Below, piece by piece: positions 1-8,173 of a DNA stretch of 64,000 nt. The first letter of the stretch is position 1. Each line of letters opens with the position of its first letter. Both the position numbers and the translations under genes were made by a program. The DNA comes from Bog-473 sp963791995 (GTDB lineage: Bacteria > Actinomycetota > Acidimicrobiia > Acidimicrobiales > RAAP-2). The DNA lies in assembly GCA_963791995.1 (NCBI GenBank), contig CAWBUQ010000004.1, positions 248,001 to 312,000 on the forward strand, in the 5' to 3' direction. Under the pieces are notes generated by a model. It saw nothing but the letters and a program-made list of their open reading frames with translations. It was not told the origin of the DNA and did no database searches.

Positions 1-1593
1 GCAATCGGTTTCACGGAGCACATCAAGCCGCTCTTCAGGGCAAGCGATCGAGAGGCAATGAAGTGGGCCTTCGATCTGGCCGCCTACGCCGACGTGACGA
101 GCAATGCCGCAGCGATCCTTCAGCGACTCCGCGCCGGCTCAATGCCCTGTGACGGGCCGTGGCCGTCGGCGCGCATCGACGTGTTCGAGCGTTGGGTGGA
201 CGGAGGCATGCCAGAACATGCAGCGACGCCGACCATAGGAACGATCCACCAAAACGCGGAAGACAAATCGACGGTTGCCGTCGAAGAGAAACCCATCGGT
301 GGGCGGCTGGCCAGTCTGATCAAGCTGCGATCGGACACCCCCGAAGGCGACCGACCTCTCGTGATCGAACACCGCGAGCCGTTGATCTACATGCTCTGCG
401 CCGCCGCCGAGCTCGAGCACGCGCTGATGTGCGAATACTTGTTCGCGGCGTTCACGCTGAAGCGTTCCACGGATGAAGGGCTGAGCGAAGATCAGCTCGG
501 TGCAGTGGAACGATGGCGACAGACGCTCTTGATGATCGCAAAGCAAGAGATGCTCCATCTCGCGCTCAATTGCAATCTCGTGAACGCCCTCGGAGCGAGC
601 CCTCATCTGTCCCGTCCGAATCTGCCCCAACCGGCGAGGCACTACCCGAGTGGCGTCCAGCTCATGTTGCTGCCGTTCGGGGAGCAAGCACTCCGGCACT
701 TCCTCTATCTCGAGCGCCCCGAGGGCATGAATTTCGACGACGCTGACGGGCTCGCCGCGGTCGAACGCGCGGTACCGGTAATGGGCGAGCAGGAGATCGC
801 GCCCCACCTTCAGGAATTCGCGACCGTTGGCCACCTCTACCGCTCGATCGAAGCTGGCTTTCGCCACCTCGCCGAGAAGATGGGTGAAGAACAATTGTTC
901 GTCGTACCTGCTTCCGGCCAAGTCGGAGGCGAACTGTTTGGTTGGCCACAGCTCCGACCGATTACCTGCGTCGATGACGTGGTCCAAGCGATCGAGACCA
1001 TCGTCGAACAGGGTGAGGGGCCGCGGGGCGACTGGCGTAACGCCCACTTCGGACGATTCTTGAGCGTCCTCGACGAGTTTCTCGAGATGCGTTTGGCGAA
1101 CCCGGGAGTGGAGTTTGCCCGACCCGTGTTGCCGGCGCTTGTGCGGCCCCCCGAGAGCGGCGAGCCCGCCGATCTGATCAGCGACCCACGGAGCGCGGCG
1201 GTCGCCGACCTCGGCAATGTCGCATACGAAGTGCTCCTCCAGCTTCTCTATCGACTCCTCAGCCGCGTGGACGAGAACGACGAGCAGATGAAGATCCTCT
1301 CGCAGGTCGCCGTTGGAATGATGTTCGACGTGATCGAACCACTCGGTGAAATCCTCACCACCTTGCCCGTCGGGCCCGAACATCCGGGCCGGACCGCTGG
1401 GCCGACCTTCGAGCTCTTCTACCAGCCTGACTACCTGCTCCCGCACCGGACCGCAGCCTGGCTCATCATGGCGGAGCACCTCAGCGACGCAGCTGATCTC
1501 GTAGAGGCTCAGGGCGAGTCCGAGCAGCGCCTTCATCCAGTGGCCGAGGCCCTCCGGCGACTCGCGGGTGTGCTTCGAGCAAACAGCCGCTAG
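1..1593 (+). CDS. VioB-like ferritin-fold protein (5' end outside window)
   Basis: The frame is open from base 1, so the true start lies upstream; 530 residues are visible. The first ~75 residues (IGFTEHIKPLFR, later MPCDGPWP) match a short domain often fused to ferritin-like proteins. The core, about residues 120-350, carries helices with AELEHALMCEYLFAAF and AKQEMLHLALNCNLVNALG, the E...E-x2-H pattern of ferritin-like carboxylate metal sites. This arrangement is typical of the VioB / iminophenyl-pyruvate dimer synthase ferritin-like family. No violacein-type partners are nearby, so the substrate is unknown. It ends 8 bp before the next gene and may be co-transcribed with it. Confidence 0.75.
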   Translation, partial: AIGFTEHIKPLFRASDREAMKWAFDLAAYADVTSNAAAILQRLRAGSMPCDGPWPSARIDVFERWVDGGMPEHAATPTIGTIHQNAEDKSTVAVEEKPIGGRLASLIKLRSDTPEGDRPLVIEHREPLIYMLCAAAELEHALMCEYLFAAFTLKRSTDEGLSEDQLGAVERWRQTLLMIAKQEMLHLALNCNLVNALGASPHLSRPNLPQPARHYPSGVQLMLLPFGEQALRHFLYLERPEGMNFDDADGLAAVERAVPVMGEQEIAPHLQEFATVGHLYRSIEAGFRHLAEKMGEEQLFVVPASGQVGGELFGWPQLRPITCVDDVVQAIETIVEQGEGPRGDWRNAHFGRFLSVLDEFLEMRLANPGVEFARPVLPALVRPPESGEPADLISDPRSAAVADLGNVAYEVLLQLLYRLLSRVDENDEQMKILSQVAVGMMFDVIEPLGEILTTLPVGPEHPGRTAGPTFELFYQPDYLLPHRTAAWLIMAEHLSDAADLVEAQGESEQRLHPVAEALRRLAGVLRANSR

Positions 1594-1601
1594 GCGAGCC
1601 G

Positions 1602-2195
1602 ATGAGCACGGGGCGCCTGGAGTCGTTCAGTGACGGTGTCCTCGCTGTCGCAATCACCTTGTTGTCCCTCGACCTGGCGGTGAACGGACCTGGGCATGGC
1701 ACTCTCGCCAATCAGCTCAGCCAGCGGTGGCCGTCATTCGCCGCTTACGTCGTGAGCTTCTCGGTCATCGGAATCATCTGGATCAATCACCACTCGCTGT
1801 TCTCGAACCTCGAGAAGATCGATCGCGTTGCGCTGTTCCTGAATCTGCTCCTACTTCTCTTCGTGGTGGCGATCCCGTTCGCCACTGCCACTATGGCCGA
1901 GTATTTGCGCGCAGGGGGAAGCGACTCGCACTTGGCTGCCGCCATCTACGCCTTCGTGTCATTGGGTATGGGCCTCGCATTTGCCATGATGTTTCTGTGG
2001 TCCTCGAGTCATGGGCAGTTCCGAATCGCCCTCGATTCCAGGACTCGGAGGAGGGCCTTTGTGCGCTTCGGCGTCGGAAATCTGGCCTATCTGCTGGCAA
2101 TGGGCCTGGCGTTTGTGAGCGCCTGGCTGACACTCGTGATCGTCGCGCTCGCTGCCGTCTACTACAGCTTTGAGCAAATAGCCGTAGCGAACTGA
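1602..2195 (+). CDS. TMEM175-family (DUF1211) potassium channel-like membrane protein
   Basis: A 197-residue hydrophobic protein with about six membrane segments. Residues 9-19 read FSDGVLAVAIT, the signature of the first helix of the TMEM175/DUF1211 family, whose bacterial members are K+ channels assembled as tetramers. The length fits the one-repeat bacterial form. A second family feature, the conserved WINHHSLF region, is visible near residue 65. It starts 8 bp after the preceding stop with no strong Shine-Dalgarno sequence, so translation may be coupled. Channel function is inferred from the family. Confidence 0.85.
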   Translation: MSTGRLESFSDGVLAVAITLLSLDLAVNGPGHGTLANQLSQRWPSFAAYVVSFSVIGIIWINHHSLFSNLEKIDRVALFLNLLLLLFVVAIPFATATMAEYLRAGGSDSHLAAAIYAFVSLGMGLAFAMMFLWSSSHGQFRIALDSRTRRRAFVRFGVGNLAYLLAMGLAFVSAWLTLVIVALAAVYYSFEQIAVAN

Positions 2196-2551
2196 ACGAC
2201 CGAGTTGCCGGGGGGATTAGCCGAGCGAGCTGAGCAAGGTTCTGGTCAGCTGCCATATCGTCGGAGTTGTTCGGCGTTCGGACTTCCTCGACCGAGCGCA
2301 TCGAGCGTCGCTCGGCGTGCTCGACCGTGTCACCGGCGGCCTGATGATGCGCATAGCTTGATGTTGGCGCTGCGCATCGGTGCCAGCCAGCTCCCACAAG
2401 ACAACGGCTGAGGCTCCTATCTCGATGAGACTGTCCGTGGTCGCTTCCAGTTTGTGACCACGATGCAGTGACTTAGCGCAGCGGACCCCGTCAGGCAGCC
2501 TCAGCAACCTGGTCATTCTCACAGATTGCGTCGTCAACCCTGCCGAACTGG
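2196..2551. other. Intergenic stretch with no recognisable gene
   Basis: About 355 bp between the plus-strand channel gene and the 3' end of the minus-strand sulfur operon. Open frames exist on both strands, but their translations (Arg/Ser-rich, no motif) look like GC-rich noise. I see no strong hairpin or RNA gene. Confidence 0.5.
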
Positions 2552-3020
2552 TCAGGTGAAAATAATGTGGCCTCCGGCTGCCTTCTCGTAGAACTCGCCT
2601 ACGGTGATGATGTCCTGCACCTGGTCGATGAAGTCGTTCTTCTCCAACCCGAAGAGGTCGACCGACGCTTTGCAGGCATACATCCCGGCACCTGTATCGG
2701 CGATCATCTCAATGAACTCAGGGATGGAGGGGATGTCGAGCTTCTCCATCTTGTGGTTCATATAGTGGGTCATGGCTGTAGACACACCGGGGAGCCCGCC
2801 AGCCATGGTGGCCAGGTGCAGGCCAGGGTTGCCAACTGGTCGCGAGCTTGATGTGCTCGTTGCGTGCCTTGTGGATGGCGTCGAGCCCGAAGAAGGTGAA
2901 GAAGAGATTCGCCTCGATACCCTCCGCCCGCGCGCCGTTGGTCATGATCAGTCCCGGGTAGATCCCCTCGAGGGAACCCTTCGAGATAATGATCGAGACT
3001 TTTTCGATCGTATCGCTCAT
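2552..3020 (-). CDS. DsrE/DsrF-like sulfur-relay protein (one frame break)
   Basis: The start at 3020 gives MSDTIEKVSIIISKGSLEG, followed by FFTFFGLDAI, and after a frame change ATMAGGLPG...GAGMYACKASVDLFG. Together they form a ~155-residue DsrE/DsrF/DrsH-family fold, which carries persulfide sulfur on a conserved Cys (here in MYACKAS). One extra base near 2837 breaks the frame; removing it joins LAT to VGNPGLHLATMAGGLPG with no loss. It starts 10 bp after the TusE/DsrC-like gene and is the last gene of the operon. Family members act as cytosolic sulfurtransferases; the role here is inferred from its SQR and TusE neighbours. Confidence 0.8.
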
Positions 3021-3030
3021 GGTCGCTCCT

Positions 3031-3348
3031 TTAGATGCAGCCGCGTGGCTTGGGGATGCCGGCGATCTTGGCGGCCACTTTCGCCGGTCCCTTGGGGAAG
3101 AGCTGGTAGAGCTCCTTGATCGAGACGCCCGAGGTCTTGCCCAGGACGCGGACTGTGGGACCCGTTCCCTTGGAGACGAACTCAGAGCGCATGAAGCGAA
3201 TGACCTGCCAGTGTGCATCGGTGAGTTCGTCGATGCCCTCACGACGGGCCAGCTCGGGAACCATGTCCTCTGTCCACTGATCGGGTCGGACGAAGAAGCC
3301 CTCGTCGTTGAGCTCCACGTCAGTTGCGGCGATGGTCACGGTCGACAT
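3031..3348 (-). CDS. TusE/DsrC-like sulfur-relay protein with a single C-terminal Cys
   Basis: A 105-residue protein matching the DsrC/TusE family along its whole length: N-terminal GFFVRPDQWTEDM, central TDAHWQVIRFMR and C-terminal IPKPRGCI. The penultimate Cys (CysA) on the swinging C-terminal arm is present. The second Cys that true DsrC has about 11 residues upstream is Ala here. That pattern points to a sulfur carrier of TusE type rather than the DsrC trisulfide partner of sulfite reductase, and no dsrAB genes are in view. It lies 3 bp after the SQR-like gene and 10 bp before the DsrE-like gene, so it is clearly in the same operon. Confidence 0.87.
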   Translation of the reverse strand: MSTVTIAATDVELNDEGFFVRPDQWTEDMVPELARREGIDELTDAHWQVIRFMRSEFVSKGTGPTVRVLGKTSGVSIKELYQLFPKGPAKVAAKIAGIPKPRGCI

Positions 3349-3351
3349 CGG

Positions 3352-4614
3352 TCAGTCCTTTCTTGATCCGACTGCTTCGGCGGGGATCTTTCCGGAGGAG
3401 GGCATGGCTGAGGCGATCCCAGGGACATCTCGTCCCGGGAGTAGGCCATGCCAGTAGAACCACTGGAACATGAGCTTCCCGAGGTGATTGAGCCGAGACT
3501 CCGCCAGCAAGGGCAGACCGACGCTGGTCGGGTAATGACCAGGGAGCGGTTCGGTGTCGTAGTTGAAGTCGATCAGCAGGGCTTTGTGGAAGCCGGTCTC
3601 GATGAAGCAGTTGGTGTGGCCGTCGAAGCTCGCGTCGAGTGGATCTCCCGCCAGGTAGCGGCGAATGTTCTCGACGAGCACCTCACCCTCGAAGTGGGTG
3701 ACCGATCCTGCCTTCGAGGCCGGGACGTTGGTGGCGTCGCCGATCACGAAAACGTTCGGCGCAGCCTTGGATTGAAGGGTGCGCTCGTCCGTGGGGACGA
3801 AGTTCAACTCGTCACCGAGTCCCGGCGACCGGCCGACATAGGGAGCTCCTCCATGGAGTGGAACGACCACCGCCAGATCGAAGTCCACCGTGCGGTCGTC
3901 GTAGCCAATGAGGTGACCACCTGCCCCGTCGACCTCCCCCGTATTGAATTCGGTCACCAGATCGATGCCCTTCTCGGCCAGCATCCCGGCGAGTCGGGCG
4001 GACGCCACGGGTTTAGTGAAAGCACCGTCGAGCGGGGTGACGTAAGTCAACTGGATCTGATCGCGGATGCCATGCTCGTGGAAGTACCAGTCCGCCAGGA
4101 AGCAGAACTCGAGCGGGGCGACCGGACACTTGATGGGCATGTCCACCACGTTGATCGCCACTCGGCCACCCTCGAAGGCGGCCAGAGCCGTCGCCAGCGC
4201 GGTGGCTCCCTCGAGTGAATAAAAGGTGTGGACCTTGTCCATCCACCCGGCTCCCGTCAGGCCTTCCGTCTCCTCGGGGACGAGCACGGCGCCGGTCGCG
4301 ACAACGAGGACGTCATAGCCGAGGGTTGTGCCGTTCGCGAGCGTGACGTGGTTGGCTTCGAGATCGACGCTGTCGATGACGCTCTTGACGTAGTCGATTC
4401 CCGAATGAAGTTGGCGACCCCTCGGTCGCACGATGTGGTCGGCGCTGGCAAGCCCGAATGGCACGAAGAGGAGACCAGGTTGGTAGATATGGCGGTCGTC
4501 CTGGTCGATGACGGTGATCTCTGCTTCAGTCTCGGAATAGAGACGCCGCAACCGGTTGGCGGTCAAGGTTCCACCCGTTCCGCCGCCCAGGATCACCACG
4601 CGATCTGCCATCAC
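3352..4614 (-). CDS. Sulfide:quinone oxidoreductase-like FAD-dependent oxidoreductase
   Basis: 420 residues. An N-terminal FAD-binding fold (VVILGGGTGGT, residues ~6-16), a second Rossmann-like segment ending VVATGAVLVPEE, and VFVIGDATNVP (FAD-binding C-terminal motif) define the SQR/flavocytochrome c sulfide dehydrogenase superfamily. Redox Cys candidates are in MPIKCPVAPLE (~160) and TNCFIETG (~335), the positions used by SQRs to oxidise sulfide and hold polysulfide. The C-terminus (KLMFQWFYWHGLLPG) could be the amphipathic membrane anchor. With TusE-like and DsrE-like genes immediately downstream, oxidation of sulfide to persulfide with quinone reduction is likely. Either ATG of the MM pair could start. 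Confidence 0.85.
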   Translation of the reverse strand: MMADRVVILGGGTGGTLTANRLRRLYSETEAEITVIDQDDRHIYQPGLLFVPFGLASADHIVRPRGRQLHSGIDYVKSVIDSVDLEANHVTLANGTTLGYDVLVVATGAVLVPEETEGLTGAGWMDKVHTFYSLEGATALATALAAFEGGRVAINVVDMPIKCPVAPLEFCFLADWYFHEHGIRDQIQLTYVTPLDGAFTKPVASARLAGMLAEKGIDLVTEFNTGEVDGAGGHLIGYDDRTVDFDLAVVVPLHGGAPYVGRSPGLGDELNFVPTDERTLQSKAAPNVFVIGDATNVPASKAGSVTHFEGEVLVENIRRYLAGDPLDASFDGHTNCFIETGFHKALLIDFNYDTEPLPGHYPTSVGLPLLAESRLNHLGKLMFQWFYWHGLLPGRDVPGIASAMPSSGKIPAEAVGSRKD

Positions 4615-4719
4615 CTACAGTCAACGCCCCAGGGCGGCCTAGGTTCAGGGGTCAAAGGTCCCTCTCTCTAGTGACCATCCTCCTAATCCGCATATGAGCT
4701 GCAACTTCGTGGCTGGTGC

Positions 4720-5364
4720 TCATTCCTGGCCGTGCTGGGGCAGGCAGCGGGCAAGGAAGTCCGTCAGACGCGAGGTGTCTCTGACGATCGATACGCCCTC
4801 GACCCGGTCTTTCGTGATGTCGAGCGAAGGGCAGAACGCGTCATCGTCACCACAAAAGAAGTGCGGCGAGCCAAGGACGCCACGCCGCTGACCTTCGTGC
4901 CAGTCCGCTACCACGCCCGCGTGGTCTGACTCGTCTGGCATGACGACACCGAAATCGCGCGCCAAGTGCTCGAGCGTGGCGCGGTCCGAGATGTCCCGGC
5001 CGCATTCGAAGAGGGCGTCGCGAAGCGCGTAGCTCACACGCTCGCCAACCTCGAGGTCGGTCCGGTAGGCGCGGTTCGCCAAGGCGAGGGCATCGAGTGT
5101 CGAGCTGGGGAAACGGTCGATGTCGAAGTGGCGGAACAGATTCGGGGCGACCTGCTCTCGAAGCTTATTGGCGTGCTCCAGGGTGAGTAGCGGGTTGAGT
5201 GGCGCGCCGTTTGCCAACTCGAGCGGCCAGGCTCGGACCCAGATCGCCACATCCTTGCGGCCGCTCCGCACTCGTTCGGTGTGGATCGTCTGCAGTCCGA
5301 CGTGGGCAAATGGGCACCAAACGTCGGCGAAGACCTCCATGACGGCGCCCGTCGTCGTGCTCAT
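4720..5364 (-). CDS. DsbA-family thioredoxin-fold protein (FrnE/HCCA isomerase-like)
   Basis: 214 residues from the ATG at 5364 (MSTTTGAVMEVFADVWCPFAH). The DsbA-fold active site is C17-P-F-A: the first Cys is kept and the second is replaced by Ala, so it is monothiol and cannot be a simple dithiol oxidase. The distal region LGSPHFFCGDD matches the V/cis-Pro-type G-x-P-x-F segment of this superfamily, which includes FrnE oxidoreductases and 2-hydroxychromene-2-carboxylate isomerases. No signal peptide is seen, so it is probably cytosolic. It lies between the repressor gene (35 bp gap) and SQR (105 bp gap); a role in handling thiols or persulfides is inference from context. Confidence 0.8.
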   Translation of the reverse strand: MSTTTGAVMEVFADVWCPFAHVGLQTIHTERVRSGRKDVAIWVRAWPLELANGAPLNPLLTLEHANKLREQVAPNLFRHFDIDRFPSSTLDALALANRAYRTDLEVGERVSYALRDALFECGRDISDRATLEHLARDFGVVMPDESDHAGVVADWHEGQRRGVLGSPHFFCGDDDAFCPSLDITKDRVEGVSIVRDTSRLTDFLARCLPQHGQE

Positions 5365-5399
5365 GCCGACATGCCTGCATTGCTGGCGCAGTTCACCGT

Positions 5400-5669
5400 T
5401 CAGGCCAACTTCGTGAACATCCGTTGGACCTCGTCGAGGGGATACCCCGACTCCGCCGCCTCCTCGGGGTTCTCCAGGCAGTAGGTCAGACCGCTGGCGA
5501 TCAGCCGGAAGCCCGTCTGCTCGAGTGCCTTGATGGCCGCACTCAGTTGGGTCACGATGTCGCGACACTCACGCCCTTCCGCGAGCATCGTCTCCACGGC
5601 CTGCACCTGTCCAGCAGCGCGCTTGAGCCGCAAGCGAAGATCTTCGACCACGTTGTCGGGAAGTTGCAT
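5400..5669 (-). CDS. CsoR/CstR-family repressor lacking the copper-binding His
   Basis: 89 residues from the ATG at 5669, chosen because AGGAGG sits 7 bp upstream; the ATG at 5675 would be only 1 bp from it. DUF156 four-helix protein: LRLRLKRAAGQVQAVETML, then Cys35 (GRECRDIV) and Cys64 (GLTYCLEN). The 29-residue Cys spacing equals that of CsoR (C36/C65) and CstR (C31/C60). CsoR also needs a His four residues before the second Cys; here that residue is Gly60. A Cys-Cys-only site is the hallmark of CstR, which senses persulfides. The SQR, TusE and DsrE neighbours and the two operators upstream of the operon agree with a persulfide sensor, though ligand choice is inferred. Confidence 0.85.
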   Translation of the reverse strand: MQLPDNVVEDLRLRLKRAAGQVQAVETMLAEGRECRDIVTQLSAAIKALEQTGFRLIASGLTYCLENPEEAAESGYPLDEVQRMFTKLA

Positions 5670-5722
5670 CGTCATTCCTCCTCTTTTCTCGTCGGTGAGA
5701 TCTTCAGCTCGTCTGAGTCCGC

Positions 5723-7978
5723 TCAGTGGGAGAACTTCACCTTGGGCAGGATCCGTCCGAGCCACTTCGGCTGGTGCCAGGCCTTGTGCCCGCCCAACCG
5801 CAACGCGACCGGCAGCACCACCAGACGCACCACCAGGGCGTCGAGCGCGACGGCAATTGCCAGAATCACGCCCATCTCCTTCGGGGCCAGGGGTCCCGAG
5901 AGCGCGAAGGTCAAGAACACGGCGATCATGACCGCGGCGGCCGAGAGCACGACCCGTCCCGACGTGCGCATCGATCCGACCATGGCGTGCTCGGGATCGG
6001 GATGGGTTTCATAGCGTTCTTTTGCCGCGGAGAGCATGAACAGGGTGTAGTCCATGGCCACACCGAAGACCATGGCGCCGAAGAACAGAGGCGCCCAGGC
6101 GTCGATGAAACCTTGAGGCTGGAAACCGAGCAATCCTGACAGGTAGCCGTTTTGGAAGATGAGGCGCCCGATGCCGAAGGCACCGGCCACCGACAAGGCC
6201 GTCATCAGCACGCCGAGGAAGGCGATAAGGGGAGCTCCGAGGGCGATCAGGAGCAAAATGAACCCGAGGATGCCCAGAGTGGCGAGGACGAGGGGCGTGT
6301 ACGACGCCAGCGTCTGCTGGAGGTCGTGGTTCTCGGCCGCCGCACCGCCGATCATCGTCCCGAGGGGCAGCACCTGGCGGAGCTGGTCGATGGTGGCACC
6401 GGTCGCGGTTGTCGAGGGTCCGGTGCTCGGGATCACCTGGTCCAGGGTCCACCCGGCCCTGGTCGGTCCGGGCACGACACCAGCTACGCCCGACGCGTGG
6501 GCCAGTGTGGCGAGGGCACGGGTCTGGTCGCCTTGGGGGACAACAACCTGGAGGGTGCCCGGTGCACCGGGGCCGAACGCACTGGTCACCTGGTCATAGC
6601 CGACTCGGGCATTGGCGCTTGGCGGCACGATGGTGATCGAGGGCATGTTGGTCCGCATGCCGATGATCGGCGCGGCCGCCAGCAGGAGTAAGACCACAGC
6701 CGCCCCGCCTGCCGAAAACGGGTGTCGCCACAAGAAGGTGCCCCAGCGGTGCAGGAGCCGGTCGAGCGAGCCTTGACCCTCGGGCCGAGGGCCTCGACGC
6801 AGCCGGATCGTGCCCTTGTTGATGTTGGTCCCGAGCCTGCCGAGCACGGCGGGCAGGAGTGTGAGGGTCGCCGCCAATACGGCGACGACGGAGAGCATGA
6901 TGCCGAAGGCCATCGAGCGGAAGGCCGGGCTCGGCACGATCATGATGGCGGCGAGCGATGCGAGCACCGTCAGCGCGCTGAACGCGACCGCCTTGCCAGC
7001 AGTGTCCACCGTTTCAGCGACCGACGCAGCGATTGCCTCATGGTCTCCCGGCCCGGCGCCTCGGCGCTTGAGCGCGGAACGAAAGCGCATGACCAGGAAG
7101 AGGGCGTAATCGATGCCCAGAGCGAGGGCGAACATCAGCGCGAAGTTGAGGGCCCAGATGGAGACGGGCATGAACTTGGTGGTGATGACCAGGGCGCCCG
7201 CAGCCACGAGGAGGCCCGCCATGGTCAGGAGCAAGGGGAGGCCGGCGGCGACCAGGCTGCCGAAAGCGATGACCAAGATGATGATCGTCACCGGCCACGA
7301 CAGCATCTCGGACCGCAACATGGCCGAGCGGTTCGCGGTGTTGAAGTTGGCCCAAAGGGCGCTGTCGCCGGTCAGGGTCACGCTGACGCCGGATGAGGAC
7401 AGTGCGGCCAGCTTCGGTTCCATCGAGTCGGCCGCCTGCACCATGTTGTTCGAGTTCGCAGCCGATCCAGCGGTGATGACCGCCGTCCGGCCGTCTCGCG
7501 ACAACGAGATCCCGGATTGGGGCGGCACGACGGTGGACACTCGGGAATCGCTGCGAAGCACGTCGGTAGCCTTTACGACAGCGGCCTGGGCGCTGGGATC
7601 CGACGCGATCGGACCGTGATGATCGACGATGACGACCTGCAAAGCGGTGGCGCCGAGCCCCGAGAAGTCCTTTTCGATGATGGCCCGGGCCGCGACGGAC
7701 TGGCTGTTCGATGCTTGCCATCCTGCGCCGGCGAGCGCGTTCTCCACGTGGACGGCGAAGACGCCGAAGACGAGGAGGACCAAAACCCATGCGATGACCA
7801 CTCTGCGGAAATGGGTGGCAGCCCACCCGCCGAGTCGCGCGAAGGGTCCCCGACGGCTCATGCGCAGCAGGTCAGCGTCTCCACCAACGCTGGGCGCGAT
7901 CCCGCTGGTCCGGTCCGTCAACGCTGTTCCCGCTAATACCTGCGGTCGGTCGAGACTGGTTCCTGGGCTCGCTGCCAT
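5723..7978 (-). CDS. MMPL/RND-family transporter, first gene of the sulfur operon
   Basis: 751 residues from the ATG at 7978 (AAGGA about 8 bp upstream). The architecture is two copies of one membrane segment, a ~200-residue extracytoplasmic loop, then five membrane segments: the first TM is near VVIAWVLVLLVFGVFAV, the first bundle includes ALGIDYALFLVMRFR and the second GVAMDYTLFMLSAAKERY, the paired D-Y motifs of MMPL proteins used for proton coupling. Such transporters export lipids, drugs or small hydrophobic molecules. It heads the operon: its promoter carries both CsoR-type operators and the repressor gene follows 53 bp downstream. Export of a sulfur compound, or protection from one, is my inference. 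Confidence 0.87.
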   Translation of the reverse strand: MAASPGTSLDRPQVLAGTALTDRTSGIAPSVGGDADLLRMSRRGPFARLGGWAATHFRRVVIAWVLVLLVFGVFAVHVENALAGAGWQASNSQSVAARAIIEKDFSGLGATALQVVIVDHHGPIASDPSAQAAVVKATDVLRSDSRVSTVVPPQSGISLSRDGRTAVITAGSAANSNNMVQAADSMEPKLAALSSSGVSVTLTGDSALWANFNTANRSAMLRSEMLSWPVTIIILVIAFGSLVAAGLPLLLTMAGLLVAAGALVITTKFMPVSIWALNFALMFALALGIDYALFLVMRFRSALKRRGAGPGDHEAIAASVAETVDTAGKAVAFSALTVLASLAAIMIVPSPAFRSMAFGIMLSVVAVLAATLTLLPAVLGRLGTNINKGTIRLRRGPRPEGQGSLDRLLHRWGTFLWRHPFSAGGAAVVLLLLAAAPIIGMRTNMPSITIVPPSANARVGYDQVTSAFGPGAPGTLQVVVPQGDQTRALATLAHASGVAGVVPGPTRAGWTLDQVIPSTGPSTTATGATIDQLRQVLPLGTMIGGAAAENHDLQQTLASYTPLVLATLGILGFILLLIALGAPLIAFLGVLMTALSVAGAFGIGRLIFQNGYLSGLLGFQPQGFIDAWAPLFFGAMVFGVAMDYTLFMLSAAKERYETHPDPEHAMVGSMRTSGRVVLSAAAVMIAVFLTFALSGPLAPKEMGVILAIAVALDALVVRLVVLPVALRLGGHKAWHQPKWLGRILPKVKFSH

Positions 7979-8030
7979 GGGTCTGTCCTTTGATCGGGCC
8001 GGCAGCCGTACCTCAGGATGTCTGCCTTGG

Positions 8031-8046
8031 ATACCCCGGGGGGTAT
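8031..8046. promoter_or_regulatory. CsoR/CstR-type operator 1
   Basis: ATACCCCGGGGGGTAT, a 16-bp inverted repeat with the A/T-flanked C-tract/G-tract form of CsoR-family operators. It starts a few bases downstream of the predicted transcription start of the MMPL operon, and its centre is 31 bp (about three helix turns) from operator 2. Confidence 0.8.
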
Positions 8047-8051
8047 GTCCG

Positions 8052-8080
8052 ACTGTACACGATACCCCAGGGGGTATCAA
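8052..8080 (-). promoter_or_regulatory. Promoter of the MMPL-sulfur operon with operator 2 in its spacer
   Basis: On the minus strand TTGATA (8080-8075) and TACAGT (8057-8052) are 17 bp apart, a good sigma-A-type promoter. The second CsoR-type operator, ATACCCCAGGGGGTAT (8062-8077), fills the spacer and overlaps the -35 box. A repressor bound there would block polymerase directly. The first gene starts about 67 bp downstream of the expected start point. Confidence 0.78.
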
Positions 8081-8134
8081 TCTCGATCCGGGTTCGTCGA
8101 GCGCTTTGGTGGGCTCCGAGCTCTGTCGCTGGGC

Positions 8135-8173
8135 TTGACATCGCCGATCGGTTAGTGCTTACTAACCGTTAGT
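8135..8173 (+). promoter_or_regulatory. arsR promoter with inverted-repeat operator
   Basis: TTGACA at 8135-8140 is followed by a perfect inverted repeat GGTTAGT-GCTT-ACTAACC at 8150-8167, where the -10 box should be, and by a third half-site GTTAGT at 8168. The GTG start of the ArsR gene overlaps the end of this block and no Shine-Dalgarno sequence precedes it, so the mRNA is probably leaderless and the gene self-repressed. Confidence 0.65.

Noticed and set aside
139..1536. A 465-codon minus-strand frame opposite the VioB-like gene
   Set aside because: The plus-strand protein has conserved metal-ligand motifs; the minus frame has none and mirrors codon bias.
5400..5669. Copper-sensing CsoR with a copper export operon
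   Set aside because: The His ligand is Gly, no copper ATPase or chaperone is present, and the neighbours are sulfur-relay proteins.
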